Source: Syntrophomonas sp. UBA4807 (lineage in GTDB: Bacteria; Bacillota; Syntrophomonadia; Syntrophomonadales; Syntrophomonadaceae). Taken from it: DNA of 45,819 nucleotides. Numbering within the stretch: position 1 is the first letter of the stretch; each line of letters opens with the position of its first letter. The position numbers and the translations under genes are program-made. This document shows, piece by piece, positions 1 to 7,994 of the stretch. Location of the stretch: the NCBI GenBank assembly GCA_002402575.1, contig DHGD01000147.1, positions 1-45,819 of the forward strand, read 5' to 3'. Below the pieces are notes generated by a model. That model was not told where the DNA came from. It did not search any database and was given only the letters and a program-made list of their open reading frames with translations.

Positions 1-52
1 TGCCGGCCTGTCACGCCGGAGATCGTGGGTTCAAATCCCATCGGCTTCGCCA
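1..52 (+). tRNA. tRNA-Asp (GTC), 5' part outside window
   Basis: The 3' two thirds of a tRNA are visible. A 5-bp anticodon stem CCGGC/GCCGG encloses the loop CTGTCAC, which gives anticodon GTC (Asp). The T arm GTGGG-TTCAAAT-CCCAT and an encoded CCA at 50-52 follow. The D arm and 5' acceptor strand lie before base 1. It sits 21 bp before a tRNA-Gly, so this is the end of a tRNA cluster. Confidence 0.93.
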
Positions 53-73
53 TATAAATCTTTTTAATAACGA

Positions 74-148
74 GCGGGAGTAGCTCAGTGGCAGAGCACC
101 GGCTTCCCAAGCCGGGTGTCGAGGGTTCGAACCCCTTTTCCCGCTCCA
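74..148 (+). tRNA. tRNA-Gly (CCC)
   Basis: Complete 75-nt cloverleaf. The acceptor GCGGGAG pairs with TTCCCGC. The anticodon stem CCGGC/GCCGG encloses loop TTCCCAA, giving anticodon CCC, which reads GGG glycine codons. The T arm is GAGGG-TTCGAAC-CCCTT and CCA is encoded at 146-148. The C34 form is the less common glycine isoacceptor beside the usual TCC and GCC types. Confidence 0.95.
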
Positions 149-156
149 GACAAAAC

Positions 157-187
157 AAAGGCACTTTCAAAATGATAGTGCTTTTTT
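157..187 (+). terminator. Intrinsic terminator after the tRNA cluster
   Basis: The arms GCACTTTC (161-168) and GATAGTGC (174-181) form an 8-bp stem with one mismatch and a 5-nt loop. A run of six T follows. It lies 12 bp after tRNA-Gly and would end the tRNA transcript. Confidence 0.85.
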
Positions 188-213
188 ATATTTTTACTAA
201 ATCGGCAACGGGC

Positions 214-274
214 TAACCATCTGGTTAACATTTTTTAACACTCCCTTTGGCGGTAATTTATGTTTTATTATAAA
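214..274 (+). promoter_or_regulatory. Candidate sigma-A promoter and small palindrome before the regulator gene
   Basis: A plausible -35 TTGGCG (247-252) is followed after 16 bp by -10 TATAAA (269-274). A perfect inverted repeat TAACCA-tc-TGGTTA lies just upstream at 214-227 and could be an operator. No other strong promoter is seen in the 275-bp gap before the sigma-54 activator gene. The match is by eye only. Confidence 0.35.
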
Positions 275-423
275 GGATACCAAAATATAAATCATCGCGA
301 CGCTATTTTACACTGACACTGGATTAAATGGACAACGTTGGTTTAGCCAGGCATTTAAGGCAAGTTTGTGTCTTTTACGAAACTCCGCCCAAAAAGTGAG
401 GTTGCGAGGGGAGGTATTTGTCA

Positions 424-2889
424 ATGAGGATAAGAGATGTAATGTCGCAGCGGCCGGTTACGATTGAGCCCGACAAATCAATACAGGAAACCGCGGCAGT
501 TTTTTTGCAGCATGGCATCGACGGCGCACCGGTGGTAGACGAGAACCAACAGCTCCTGGGACTGGTAACCGAGCTTCATCTTTATAAAGCCCTAGCCAGC
601 AATGAAGCTCTGGATACACCGGTTAGAGCCATAATGAGCACTACGGTCGATACCCTGGAGGAAGATATGCCCACGGAAATAATCCATGGGCTGCATTTTG
701 GACGCTATCCGGTGGTACACCAGGGCCGGGTGACCGGTATGCTCACCAAGTCTGACGTTAACAGGATTTATACCCGGGAATTGACGGATATCAGCAAACG
801 TATGCAGGCAGTATTGGATGCCGCTTATAATTCTATCGTAAGTATTGACGACGAGGGTTTCATCAGAATTTTCAACCGGGCGGCGGAAGAATTATTCGAT
901 ATGAAGAAGGAAGATGTGCTGGGAAGGTTATATGTGGACGTTTTCCCAGACGGGGAATTAATTGACATCCTTACCACAGGAACCGTTGTTAAGGGTGAAA
1001 AGTTCAAATATAAGGACAAGACCATCTTAAGCAACCGCACCCCCATTATCGATATGGATGGCCGCATTATTGGGGCGGTAGGAGTTGCTCAGGATATATC
1101 CGATTTGGAGAGTATTACTCGCGAACTGAATATAGCCCTGGAAATGAAAGAGAGTATGGACTACTTTCTCAATGAATCTCTAGACAGCTTCTTTGTGGCC
1201 GATAAGGATGGTAAAGTTCTCAACGTCAACAAAGCATATACCCGCATAACCGGGCTTAAAGCCGAGGATATCGTGGGCAAATCAATGTACGAGCTGGTCG
1301 ACCAGGGCTATTACAACAAGGCCGCTACTTTGATGGTTCTGGAGAGCAAGCAGCCGGTGATGTATAAGGAAACTACTTTAACCGGCAGGGTAGCATTGTT
1401 CACCGGCTTGCCGATTTTTGACAAGCAGGGCGAACTGACCAATGTGCTGGTCAATATCAAAGATATTACTGACCTGGAATCAGTGGCCGGGGAACTTGAA
1501 AAGACTCAAGACTTGAAGGATGAGCTGCAGGCGGTTATAGAAGCGTCTTTTGACGGCATATGCCAGACGGACGCTCACGCTAAAATAATAAGGGTCAATG
1601 ACGCCTATGTTCGTCTTACCGGAATGAGCCGGGAAGAACTGGTGGGAAAATACGAGCAACAATTGGCAGATCAGGGCAATTTCGATAAATCCGTGTCTTT
1701 AATGGTAATAAAACATAGGAAACCGGTTACCATCGAGCAAAGGCTGAAAACTGGTAAAACCCTGCTGGTGACAGGCAACCCGGTTTATAATGATCGCGGC
1801 GAACTTATCAGAGTAATCACCAATGCCAGGGATTTCACTGAATTGGAACAGCTTCGCCAGGAAAGGGAACAAGCCCAGGAGCTCAGCCGCCATTATCAAG
1901 AAGAATTGCAGAAGATGAGGATAAGCGAAGACAGCAATTTTGTGGCCGAATCACGCCAATCCAGAGATATCATTGACCTGGTAGTGCGTCTCGGTCGAGT
2001 CGATTCAACAGTATTGATACAAGGGGAATCCGGGGTGGGAAAAGAAATCATTGCCCGCGAACTGCATAAAAACAGCATCCGCAGCAGCCGTCCCTATATC
2101 AAAATTAATTGTGCGGCCATCCCGGAAAGCCTGCTTGAATCCGAATTATTCGGCTATGAGACGGGAGCCTTCACCGGCGCCAAAAAGGGCGGCAAAAGCG
2201 GGTTATTTGAACTGGCTAATACCGGCTCGCTATTTTTGGACGAGATTGGAGAAATCCCCCTGCATTTGCAAGTTAAGTTGTTAAGGGTCTTGCAGGAGAG
2301 CGAATTCACTCGGGTTGGAGGCTCAACTCCCATAAAGGTTGATGTCAGGGTAATTGCCGCCACCAATCGGGACCTGGCTAAACTAGTTGCTGAAGGGCGC
2401 TTTAGGGAAGATCTGTATTACAGGCTGAACGTCATTCCGATAATCGTCCCGCCCCTGCGGGAAAGAAAAGAGGAGATAGCTCCTTTAGTGAGACACTTTC
2501 TGCAAATTTTTAATAATAAATACGGGTTCAGCAAGACTATAACCGCTTCAGCCTTGGGGGCATTGATTGATTATGAATGGCCCGGCAATGTCAGGGAGCT
2601 GCGCAATGTCATTGAGAGAGCCGTAGTCACCAGCGCTGAAATGGTGATTGGCGATTTCGGTTTTCTTTCTCAGGGGGGAAAATCTCTGGCTGGGCCTCAG
2701 GAAGATGAATACCCTCCGGTGAACCTTAAACATGCAGTAGAGGAATTTGAGAAAAATATGATTCAAAAGCACCTGGCCAAATATGGCAGTCTGCGCAAAG
2801 CGGCACGGTCACTGGGGGCCAGCCAGACTACCATATGGCGGAAAGCCTCCCAGTACGGGATTAAATTGGAAGACAAACCCTCCGGATAA
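424..2889 (+). CDS. Sigma-54-dependent transcriptional activator with CBS pair and three PAS domains
   Basis: An 821-aa bacterial enhancer-binding protein. A CBS-domain pair (about residues 1-118) is followed by three PAS sensor domains (about 125-230, 245-355, 368-475). A short helical linker, a sigma-54 AAA+ domain (about 515-740) and a C-terminal Fis-type HTH (about 785-820) complete it. The AAA+ domain shows Walker A GESGVGKE, the sigma-54-contacting loop GAFTGA and Walker B FLDEIGEI, so it should be a competent activator. CBS pairs usually bind adenine nucleotides, so energy-state sensing is plausible; the PAS ligands are unknown. ATG 424 is chosen over TTG 418 because the ribosome binding site GAGGGGAGG (406-414) sits 9 nt before it. 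The next operon, 480 bp downstream, starts with a -24/-12 promoter, which makes it the likely target. Confidence 0.95.
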   Translation: MRIRDVMSQRPVTIEPDKSIQETAAVFLQHGIDGAPVVDENQQLLGLVTELHLYKALASNEALDTPVRAIMSTTVDTLEEDMPTEIIHGLHFGRYPVVHQGRVTGMLTKSDVNRIYTRELTDISKRMQAVLDAAYNSIVSIDDEGFIRIFNRAAEELFDMKKEDVLGRLYVDVFPDGELIDILTTGTVVKGEKFKYKDKTILSNRTPIIDMDGRIIGAVGVAQDISDLESITRELNIALEMKESMDYFLNESLDSFFVADKDGKVLNVNKAYTRITGLKAEDIVGKSMYELVDQGYYNKAATLMVLESKQPVMYKETTLTGRVALFTGLPIFDKQGELTNVLVNIKDITDLESVAGELEKTQDLKDELQAVIEASFDGICQTDAHAKIIRVNDAYVRLTGMSREELVGKYEQQLADQGNFDKSVSLMVIKHRKPVTIEQRLKTGKTLLVTGNPVYNDRGELIRVITNARDFTELEQLRQEREQAQELSRHYQEELQKMRISEDSNFVAESRQSRDIIDLVVRLGRVDSTVLIQGESGVGKEIIARELHKNSIRSSRPYIKINCAAIPESLLESELFGYETGAFTGAKKGGKSGLFELANTGSLFLDEIGEIPLHLQVKLLRVLQESEFTRVGGSTPIKVDVRVIAATNRDLAKLVAEGRFREDLYYRLNVIPIIVPPLRERKEEIAPLVRHFLQIFNNKYGFSKTITASALGALIDYEWPGNVRELRNVIERAVVTSAEMVIGDFGFLSQGGKSLAGPQEDEYPPVNLKHAVEEFEKNMIQKHLAKYGSLRKAARSLGASQTTIWRKASQYGIKLEDKPSG

Positions 2890-2920
2890 AACAACTGCCA
2901 AACCTATGTAACAAAATTGG

Positions 2921-2954
2921 AACGGCTGATTCGAAAATGGGTCAGCCGTTTTTT
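2921..2954 (+). terminator. Intrinsic terminator of the regulator gene
   Basis: Perfect 9-bp stem AACGGCTGA (2921-2929) / TCAGCCGTT (2942-2950) with a 12-nt loop and a T run to 2954, about 30 bp after the stop codon. It separates the regulator transcript from the sigma-54 operon. Confidence 0.9.
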
Positions 2955-3018
2955 GCGGTCAGGACGGATTTGCACCCTAAGCTCACCTTTAGAAAGGCAG
3001 ACAGTGATTCATAAGTGG

Positions 3019-3157
3019 GTCGGATATAAGTGAAAAGGGTAACGAGAACAAACTCAATGTATCGACGGTAATAATGGCATCAACATGATGGCTGCTTTTA
3101 TGGGCAGATAAATTGTGCCATCGGTTTAATCCGGGGCATGGTTGTAAGTCGGATATA
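3019..3157 (+). repeat. Two GTCGGATATA direct repeats, candidate enhancer sites
   Basis: The 10-mer GTCGGATATA occurs at 3019-3028 and 3148-3157, 129 bp apart, in otherwise gene-free DNA. The nearer copy lies about 90 bp before the -24 element of the sigma-54 promoter, a normal distance for an upstream activating sequence. A small palindrome CATCA-aca-TGATG (3078-3090) lies between them. Binding by the upstream activator is inference. The whole 2890-3369 gap holds only the terminator, these repeats and the promoter. Confidence 0.4.
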
Positions 3158-3240
3158 TCGGGTTGGAAACGAAGCGTTTTTAAAGCAATTTGCCAGTAAC
3201 TGTATTTTACAACCTATAGTAAGGGAAAATCATCCCCCGC

Positions 3241-3256
3241 TGGCATGAAGCTTGCA
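3241..3256 (+). promoter_or_regulatory. Sigma-54 (-24/-12) promoter
   Basis: TGGCATGAAGCTTGCA matches the RpoN consensus TGGCACG-N4-TTGCW at all but one specified base. The invariant GG (3242-3243) and GC (3254-3255) are separated by exactly 10 bp. Transcription would begin near 3267, about 100 nt before the SDR start codon. Its position between a sigma-54 activator and a catabolic operon supports function. Confidence 0.85.
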
Positions 3257-3369
3257 CTGTATATAGCGAGATTCTTCTGATGAGTACCTGCTGCTGACGA
3301 GTAGCCGGGAACAGATTAATCAGCCTTGCAAGGTCAAAAACCAACGCGAAGCCAAAAGAGGTGATTCAA

Positions 3370-4134
3370 ATGTCTAATATTACCGTTGATCTAAAGGGAC
3401 AGGTAGCTGCAGTAACCGGAGCCGGAAACGGAATTGGCAAAGCTTGTGCCGTGGCGTTGGCTGCCAGTGGAGCACAAGTGGCCTTGATCGATATTTCTGC
3501 CCAGGCCGTAAATCAAACCCAGGCTGAGGTTGCTGCTCGGGGCGGAAACAGCCAGGTCTATATCTGCGATGTGCGCGATGTTTCAGCTATTAATGCAACT
3601 TACCAGGCCATAGCGGAGTATTTCGGCCAGCTCGATATCGCGGTCAATTCTGCTGGAGTCAATGTACAGCAGCGCGGCGAGGACGTTACTGAGGAAGCCT
3701 GGGACAAGGTGCTGGACATCAATGCCAAGGGCTCGTTCTTTTGCAGTCAGGCTGCCGGGCGCATAATGATGAAGCAAAACAAAGGCAAGATAATCAATAT
3801 CGGTTCGGCTATGTCAGTGGTGGGCTATATAAAACGCTCTGCCTATTGCGCCAGCAAGGGTGCGGTAGCTCAGTTTTCCAAAGTGTTGGCAGGAGAATGG
3901 GCTCCTTATAACATCACCGTCAACACAGTTGCTCCAACCTTTATTAATACGCCTTTTACAGAACCGATGTTCAAAGATCAGGCATTCAAAGAGGATGTGC
4001 AGCGCAGGATACTATTAAACCGCATAGGCGAGGTTAGCGATGTGACCGGAACGGTATTGTATTTAGCTTCAGATGCGGCTGATTTTGTCACCGGGTCAAT
4101 CGTGATGGTCGATGGAGGATGGACGGCCTGGTAA
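3370..4134 (+). CDS. SDR-family dehydrogenase (FabG/PhaB-like)
   Basis: A 254-aa short-chain dehydrogenase/reductase. The N-terminal Rossmann motif TGAGNGIGKA binds NAD(P). The catalytic residues Ser146, Tyr159 and Lys163 (YxxxK) are all present, and the C-terminus VDGGWTAW is typical of the family. ATG 3370 is used because AGAGGTGA lies 5 nt upstream, so an earlier in-frame GTG at 3361 would fall inside the ribosome binding site. It is the first gene after the sigma-54 promoter. With the MaoC hydratase of the same operon, a role as (R)-3-hydroxyacyl-CoA dehydrogenase is attractive. Many SDRs act on other hydroxy or keto acids, so the substrate is not settled. Confidence 0.9.
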   Translation: MSNITVDLKGQVAAVTGAGNGIGKACAVALAASGAQVALIDISAQAVNQTQAEVAARGGNSQVYICDVRDVSAINATYQAIAEYFGQLDIAVNSAGVNVQQRGEDVTEEAWDKVLDINAKGSFFCSQAAGRIMMKQNKGKIINIGSAMSVVGYIKRSAYCASKGAVAQFSKVLAGEWAPYNITVNTVAPTFINTPFTEPMFKDQAFKEDVQRRILLNRIGEVSDVTGTVLYLASDAADFVTGSIVMVDGGWTAW

Positions 4135-4208
4135 ACTCACGAATTCACAATGTTTATGTTTAGGGAGCATTAGCGGCTTTTTATTTGACAGCTAGGGAGG
4201 ACGAAAAA

Positions 4209-5639
4209 ATGGCTAGATCAGCATCGGGGTTGATTTCCCAACTTGATAATTCCCGTCTCACCACCAATCATTATAAAGTGATCAGTGCGGCCGTATTGGG
4301 GGATATGCTGGAGTTCTTTGATTTCACCATTATCAGTTTTGTAATTTCCTTCATCATGGTTCCCTGGGGCCTGACTTACAGCCATTCCGCGGCTATTCTG
4401 CTGGCTTCCGGGTTCGGCTCTATCATCGGCGCGGCTGCGTTCGGCTATATAGCTGACAGAATCGGACGCCGCCCGGTATTTATAGCCACCATATTGTTCA
4501 GCGCGGTTATGACCGGTCTGATGTACTTCGTACCTGAGAAAAACTGGCTCTTTTTGGTCGGGCTGCGTTTCCTCACCGGTTTGGCCTTGGGCGGCCTGTA
4601 TTGTGTTGACCTGCCGCTGGTGCAGGAGTTTGTGCCTTCTCAGTTCCGCGGCCGGGTCAGCGGCATCGTGACTTCCTTTATCCCCATAGGAACCATGATC
4701 GCCAGCACCAGCGCCGCCTTTTTGACCCCCTTCATCGGCTGGAGAGGGTTGTTCCTGCTCGGTCTTATTCCTGCCCTGTTGTGCCTCTTGATACGCATAT
4801 GGGTTCCCGAATCCCCGCGCTGGCTGATCAGAAACAAGCGTTTTGACGAGGCTGAAGCCGCTGTTAATTGGGTTACCGGGCAGCACCATGACTTCAGAAA
4901 GGCCGTCAGCAAAGAGGAACAGTGGATTGACGACCTGCCTGACGCTGAAAAACACGGTTGGAGTGAGTTGTTTAAGTATCCCCGCAGTGTTATCACCACC
5001 TGGGGTACCAACATTGCGCAACAGTGCGGTTACTATTGTTTCACCATGTGGGGCCCGGCACTCTTGGCATTGATTATGGGACGGACTCCGCAGCAAGCGG
5101 CCAAATATTTTATATTCGTTACTCTGGGCGGTTTTGTCGGCAGATGGTTCTGGTCTTTCATGTCCGACTACCTGGGCCGCCGCAGCAGCGGTATGATACT
5201 AGGCGCCGGCGCGGCCGTCATGCTGGTTGTAGCCATATTCAATACCGGCAACTATATTGGCGGGACCTCAGTATTCTGGCTGTGCATGATTGGCATTTAT
5301 TTCTTCGCTGACGGCGGTTTCGCTCTGGTTGGACCTTATGGTTCGGAAGTATGGCCCTCACAACTGCGCGCCGCAGGTATGGGATCTGCCTACGGTATGG
5401 GCGGTATCGGCAAATTGATCGGCCCTATGGTGGTTGCTTTCTTCGCCGGATCATCCAATCTGGTCAGCCCCAAGGCCACCAGCGATGCCATCGGCTCAGT
5501 GTATCTCTTCCTGGCGGCATGTTTTGTGATCCAGGGTGTCCTGTTCTACTTCGCCCGGGAAACCAGGGGCAAAACCATGGAACAGATCGACAGCGAACTG
5601 GAAGCGGAGAGAAAAGCCCTGCAGCCACAGATTGCGTAA
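4209..5639 (+). CDS. MFS transporter, metabolite:H+ symporter type
   Basis: A 476-aa polytopic membrane protein with about 12 hydrophobic segments. The loop 2-3 signature DRIGRRP, the motif PESPRWL after the sixth segment, and a repeat of the first signature (SDYLGRRS) in the second half place it in the sugar/metabolite:H+ symporter branch of the major facilitator superfamily. That branch includes aromatic-acid and dicarboxylate carriers. ATG 4209 follows AGGGAGG at good distance; a TTG 24 nt earlier has no site. It lies 74 bp after the SDR gene and 73 bp before the cyclase gene, so it probably imports the substrate of this operon, most likely an organic acid (inference). Confidence 0.9.
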   Translation: MARSASGLISQLDNSRLTTNHYKVISAAVLGDMLEFFDFTIISFVISFIMVPWGLTYSHSAAILLASGFGSIIGAAAFGYIADRIGRRPVFIATILFSAVMTGLMYFVPEKNWLFLVGLRFLTGLALGGLYCVDLPLVQEFVPSQFRGRVSGIVTSFIPIGTMIASTSAAFLTPFIGWRGLFLLGLIPALLCLLIRIWVPESPRWLIRNKRFDEAEAAVNWVTGQHHDFRKAVSKEEQWIDDLPDAEKHGWSELFKYPRSVITTWGTNIAQQCGYYCFTMWGPALLALIMGRTPQQAAKYFIFVTLGGFVGRWFWSFMSDYLGRRSSGMILGAGAAVMLVVAIFNTGNYIGGTSVFWLCMIGIYFFADGGFALVGPYGSEVWPSQLRAAGMGSAYGMGGIGKLIGPMVVAFFAGSSNLVSPKATSDAIGSVYLFLAACFVIQGVLFYFARETRGKTMEQIDSELEAERKALQPQIA

Positions 5640-5712
5640 GCGGCAAGGAGTCCAAAGAGTTCATTATCGACAGTAATTATACGTTCAATATTTCAAAGCG
5701 GAGGGTTCTATC

Positions 5713-6471
5713 ATGAGTGACAACAACGTGAAAATAGATGTAGTAGAATTTATGGGCAAAAAGCTTAACTTCCTGGACTTAGGCAAGGATGTAGCTCCGG
5801 ATGTCCCCGTGTACCCAGGCCATATGAAAACCGCCTTCTGGTGGCACAAAACCCATGAAGAAACAAAATTCAGCCTTGGCGAAGCCAGCAATTATCCCTA
5901 TGGTTTTGGCGTAAAAGGGATTATAACCTGTGATCACACCTCAACCCATGTGGACGCCGTGTATCATTTCGACCCCAATAAATCACACTTATCAGTGGAT
6001 AAGATTACTCTAAAAGAGCTTATTGCCCCCGCAGCCTGGATTGACTTGTCCTTCGTTCAAGGGCGGGTTCATATCACCAAGGATGCTGTGCAGAGAGGTT
6101 TGGATGAGGCTGGGGTTAGCTTATCACCAGGGATGATGCTGCTTTATTGGACTGGCATCGAACCTTGCAGCGACACCGATCCCCAACGTTATTTAAGCCA
6201 ATATCCAGGTCTGGATAAGAACGCTACCACCTGGCTCTTGGATCAGGGCCTGGTAAACATTGGTACCGACGCTCCCAGTCTGGACACCCCGGCTGATCTT
6301 GATTATCCCAACCATACCGTACACGCGGAAAGAGAAGTTGTTCACACTGAAAGTCTGATCAATATCACCAAAATTCCGCGCCATGATAATTTCTATGTTG
6401 CCATGTTCCCGCTGAAATTCCGCGGTCTGACCGGTAGTCCGGTAAGAGCCTTCGCCATCTGGGAAGACTAG
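5713..6471 (+). CDS. Cyclase-family metal-dependent hydrolase (kynurenine formamidase-like)
   Basis: A 252-aa protein of the Cyclase family (Pfam PF04199). The metal-binding signature appears as HTSTHVDAVYHFD (about residues 77-89), close to the family pattern HxGTHxDxPxHF. The start has GGAGGG 8 nt upstream. Family members hydrolyse amide, ester or lactone-like bonds, for example N-formylkynurenine or isatin. Set between an acid transporter and a 4-hydroxybutyrate CoA-transferase, it could release the hydroxy-acid from a cyclic or acylated precursor. That role is inference; no tryptophan-pathway genes are nearby. The 180-bp gap after it holds an inverted repeat. Confidence 0.85.
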   Translation: MSDNNVKIDVVEFMGKKLNFLDLGKDVAPDVPVYPGHMKTAFWWHKTHEETKFSLGEASNYPYGFGVKGIITCDHTSTHVDAVYHFDPNKSHLSVDKITLKELIAPAAWIDLSFVQGRVHITKDAVQRGLDEAGVSLSPGMMLLYWTGIEPCSDTDPQRYLSQYPGLDKNATTWLLDQGLVNIGTDAPSLDTPADLDYPNHTVHAEREVVHTESLINITKIPRHDNFYVAMFPLKFRGLTGSPVRAFAIWED

Positions 6472-6501
6472 GCGTCAGCGAAGCATAGTAAGAGTTTCCG
6501 G

Positions 6502-6587
6502 GGGGCCCGGGGCAGCCTTGGAGTCAACGGCATTATCTCTCCTCTTCTCCAGGGATAGGGGCAGCCAAGCCATCAGGACCGGGCCCC
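6502..6587 (+). repeat. Long-range inverted repeat in the operon leader of the CoA-transferase gene
   Basis: GGGGCCCGG (6502-6510) is exactly complementary to CCGGGCCCC (6579-6587). A nested CTTGG (6517-6521) / CCAAG (6565-6569) pair lies inside, and GGGGCAGCC occurs twice in direct orientation (near 6509 and 6558). No T run follows. It sits between the cyclase and CoA-transferase genes and could be an mRNA processing or stability element, or a weak attenuator. I recognise no riboswitch class. Confidence 0.5.
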
Positions 6588-6650
6588 TCAATATTTAAAG
6601 AATTTTATTTGTCTTGAAAGGTAATTGCTTTAGCACTGGGAGGGTTAGGT

Positions 6651-7949
6651 ATGAAATGGCAGGAGCTATACCAAGACAGAACCTGTACAGCCGCAGAAGC
6701 TGTCAAGTGTATTAAGTCCGGTGATACGGTAGTGGTGGCCCATGCTTGCGGCGAACCCAGGTCATTGACCGGGGCCATGAGCGATCGCTATGCGGAACTG
6801 GAGAATGTAACCGTGGTACATCGTATCGGCATGGGTGAGTGCAGATACGCTCAGCCGGGGATGGAAGCACATTTCAGGCACATTTCCCTGTTTGGCGGAC
6901 CCAATACCAGACAGGCCATAAACAGCGGCCGGGCTGATTATCTGCCCCGCTTTATTTCCGAAACCCCGGCGCTGTTTATTAACGGGATCGTGCCCGTTGA
7001 TGTTGCCCTGATAACGGTATCGGCGCCAGATTCACATGGTTACTGCAGCCTGGGGATATCCGTGGACTATACATTGCCGGCGGCTCGTAATGCCAAAATC
7101 GTAGTCGCCGAGGTAAATGAAAATATGCCCCGCACCCATGGGGATTCATTTATGCATGTCAGCGATATACAGTACTTCGCGCACAGCAGCCGGGATTTGA
7201 TGCAGATCGAGCGCTCTCCCTTCACTGAGGTGGAGGACGCTATCGGCAGGTATGTAAACGAGTTGATTAAAGACGGTGACACGCTGCAGTTGGGGATCGG
7301 AGCTATCCCGGATGCTATACTGTCATATCTCAAAGGCAAGCACAACTTGGGGATTCATACCGAGATGTTCTCGGACGGGGTCATGGAATTGACCGAATTG
7401 GGAGTAATAAACGGTTCCCAAAAAACCTTGCACAAAAACAAAATTGTATCCACTTTTATGATGGGCAGTAAGGAGCTTTACGCCTGGGTCAACGACAATC
7501 CCTTTATTGAGATGCATTCAGAAGATTATGTAAACAATCCTTACATTATCGGCCAGAACGATAATATGGTATCGATAAACTCCGCCTTGCAGGTGGACGT
7601 TTTAGGACAGGTGGCTGCCGATCAACTGGCCGGGCAGCAGTATAGCGGCGTGGGAGGTCAGGTTGACTATATCCGCGGCATACATCTCAGCCGGGGCGGG
7701 CGCTCCATAATCGCCCTGCCCTCGACCGCAGCCAAAGGCACCGTCAGCCGCATAGTGCCAGCCCTATCCAGAGGGACCGCGGTGACCACCAGCCGCAATG
7801 AAGTCAGCTGCATCGTCACCGAATACGGCATCGCCATGCTGGAAGGCAAGACCAACCTGGAAAGGCTGAAAGCGTTGGTAGCCGTAAGCCATCCCGACTT
7901 CAGAGACGAGATCAGGGCTGAGGCCATGAAACTGTACTACGGCGCTTAA
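6651..7949 (+). CDS. 4-hydroxybutyrate CoA-transferase (acetyl-CoA hydrolase/transferase family)
   Basis: A 432-aa family I CoA-transferase. The catalytic glutamate is Glu238 in HTEMFSDG, the same number as in the characterised Clostridium aminobutyricum 4-hydroxybutyrate CoA-transferase. Other family blocks are GIGAIPDAIL, GGQVDYIRG and VTEYGIAML. It would move CoA from acetyl-CoA or butyryl-CoA to 4-hydroxybutyrate or a related acid, activating the substrate without ATP. GGGAGGG lies before the start. Two genes later comes the MaoC protein and three later the 4-hydroxybutyryl-CoA dehydratase, which argues for the 4-hydroxybutyrate specificity. A butyrate or acetate specificity remains possible. 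Confidence 0.9.
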   Translation: MKWQELYQDRTCTAAEAVKCIKSGDTVVVAHACGEPRSLTGAMSDRYAELENVTVVHRIGMGECRYAQPGMEAHFRHISLFGGPNTRQAINSGRADYLPRFISETPALFINGIVPVDVALITVSAPDSHGYCSLGISVDYTLPAARNAKIVVAEVNENMPRTHGDSFMHVSDIQYFAHSSRDLMQIERSPFTEVEDAIGRYVNELIKDGDTLQLGIGAIPDAILSYLKGKHNLGIHTEMFSDGVMELTELGVINGSQKTLHKNKIVSTFMMGSKELYAWVNDNPFIEMHSEDYVNNPYIIGQNDNMVSINSALQVDVLGQVAADQLAGQQYSGVGGQVDYIRGIHLSRGGRSIIALPSTAAKGTVSRIVPALSRGTAVTTSRNEVSCIVTEYGIAMLEGKTNLERLKALVAVSHPDFRDEIRAEAMKLYYGA

Positions 7950-7994
7950 GTCCGTCAAGGTGAGTTAACCGCACAGAGAAAGGATGAAAAATAC

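Noticed and set aside
4218..5096. 292-codon open frame on the minus strand within the MFS gene
   Set aside because: It lies wholly antisense to a clear transporter with conserved motifs, and its low-complexity hydrophilic composition (Gln/Gly/Asp/Arg) is typical of the reverse strand of membrane-protein genes.
6472..6650. Possible riboswitch or second sigma-54 promoter before the CoA-transferase gene
   Set aside because: No GG-N10-GC element is present and the inverted repeat matches no riboswitch or T-box consensus I know, so only the repeat itself is reported.
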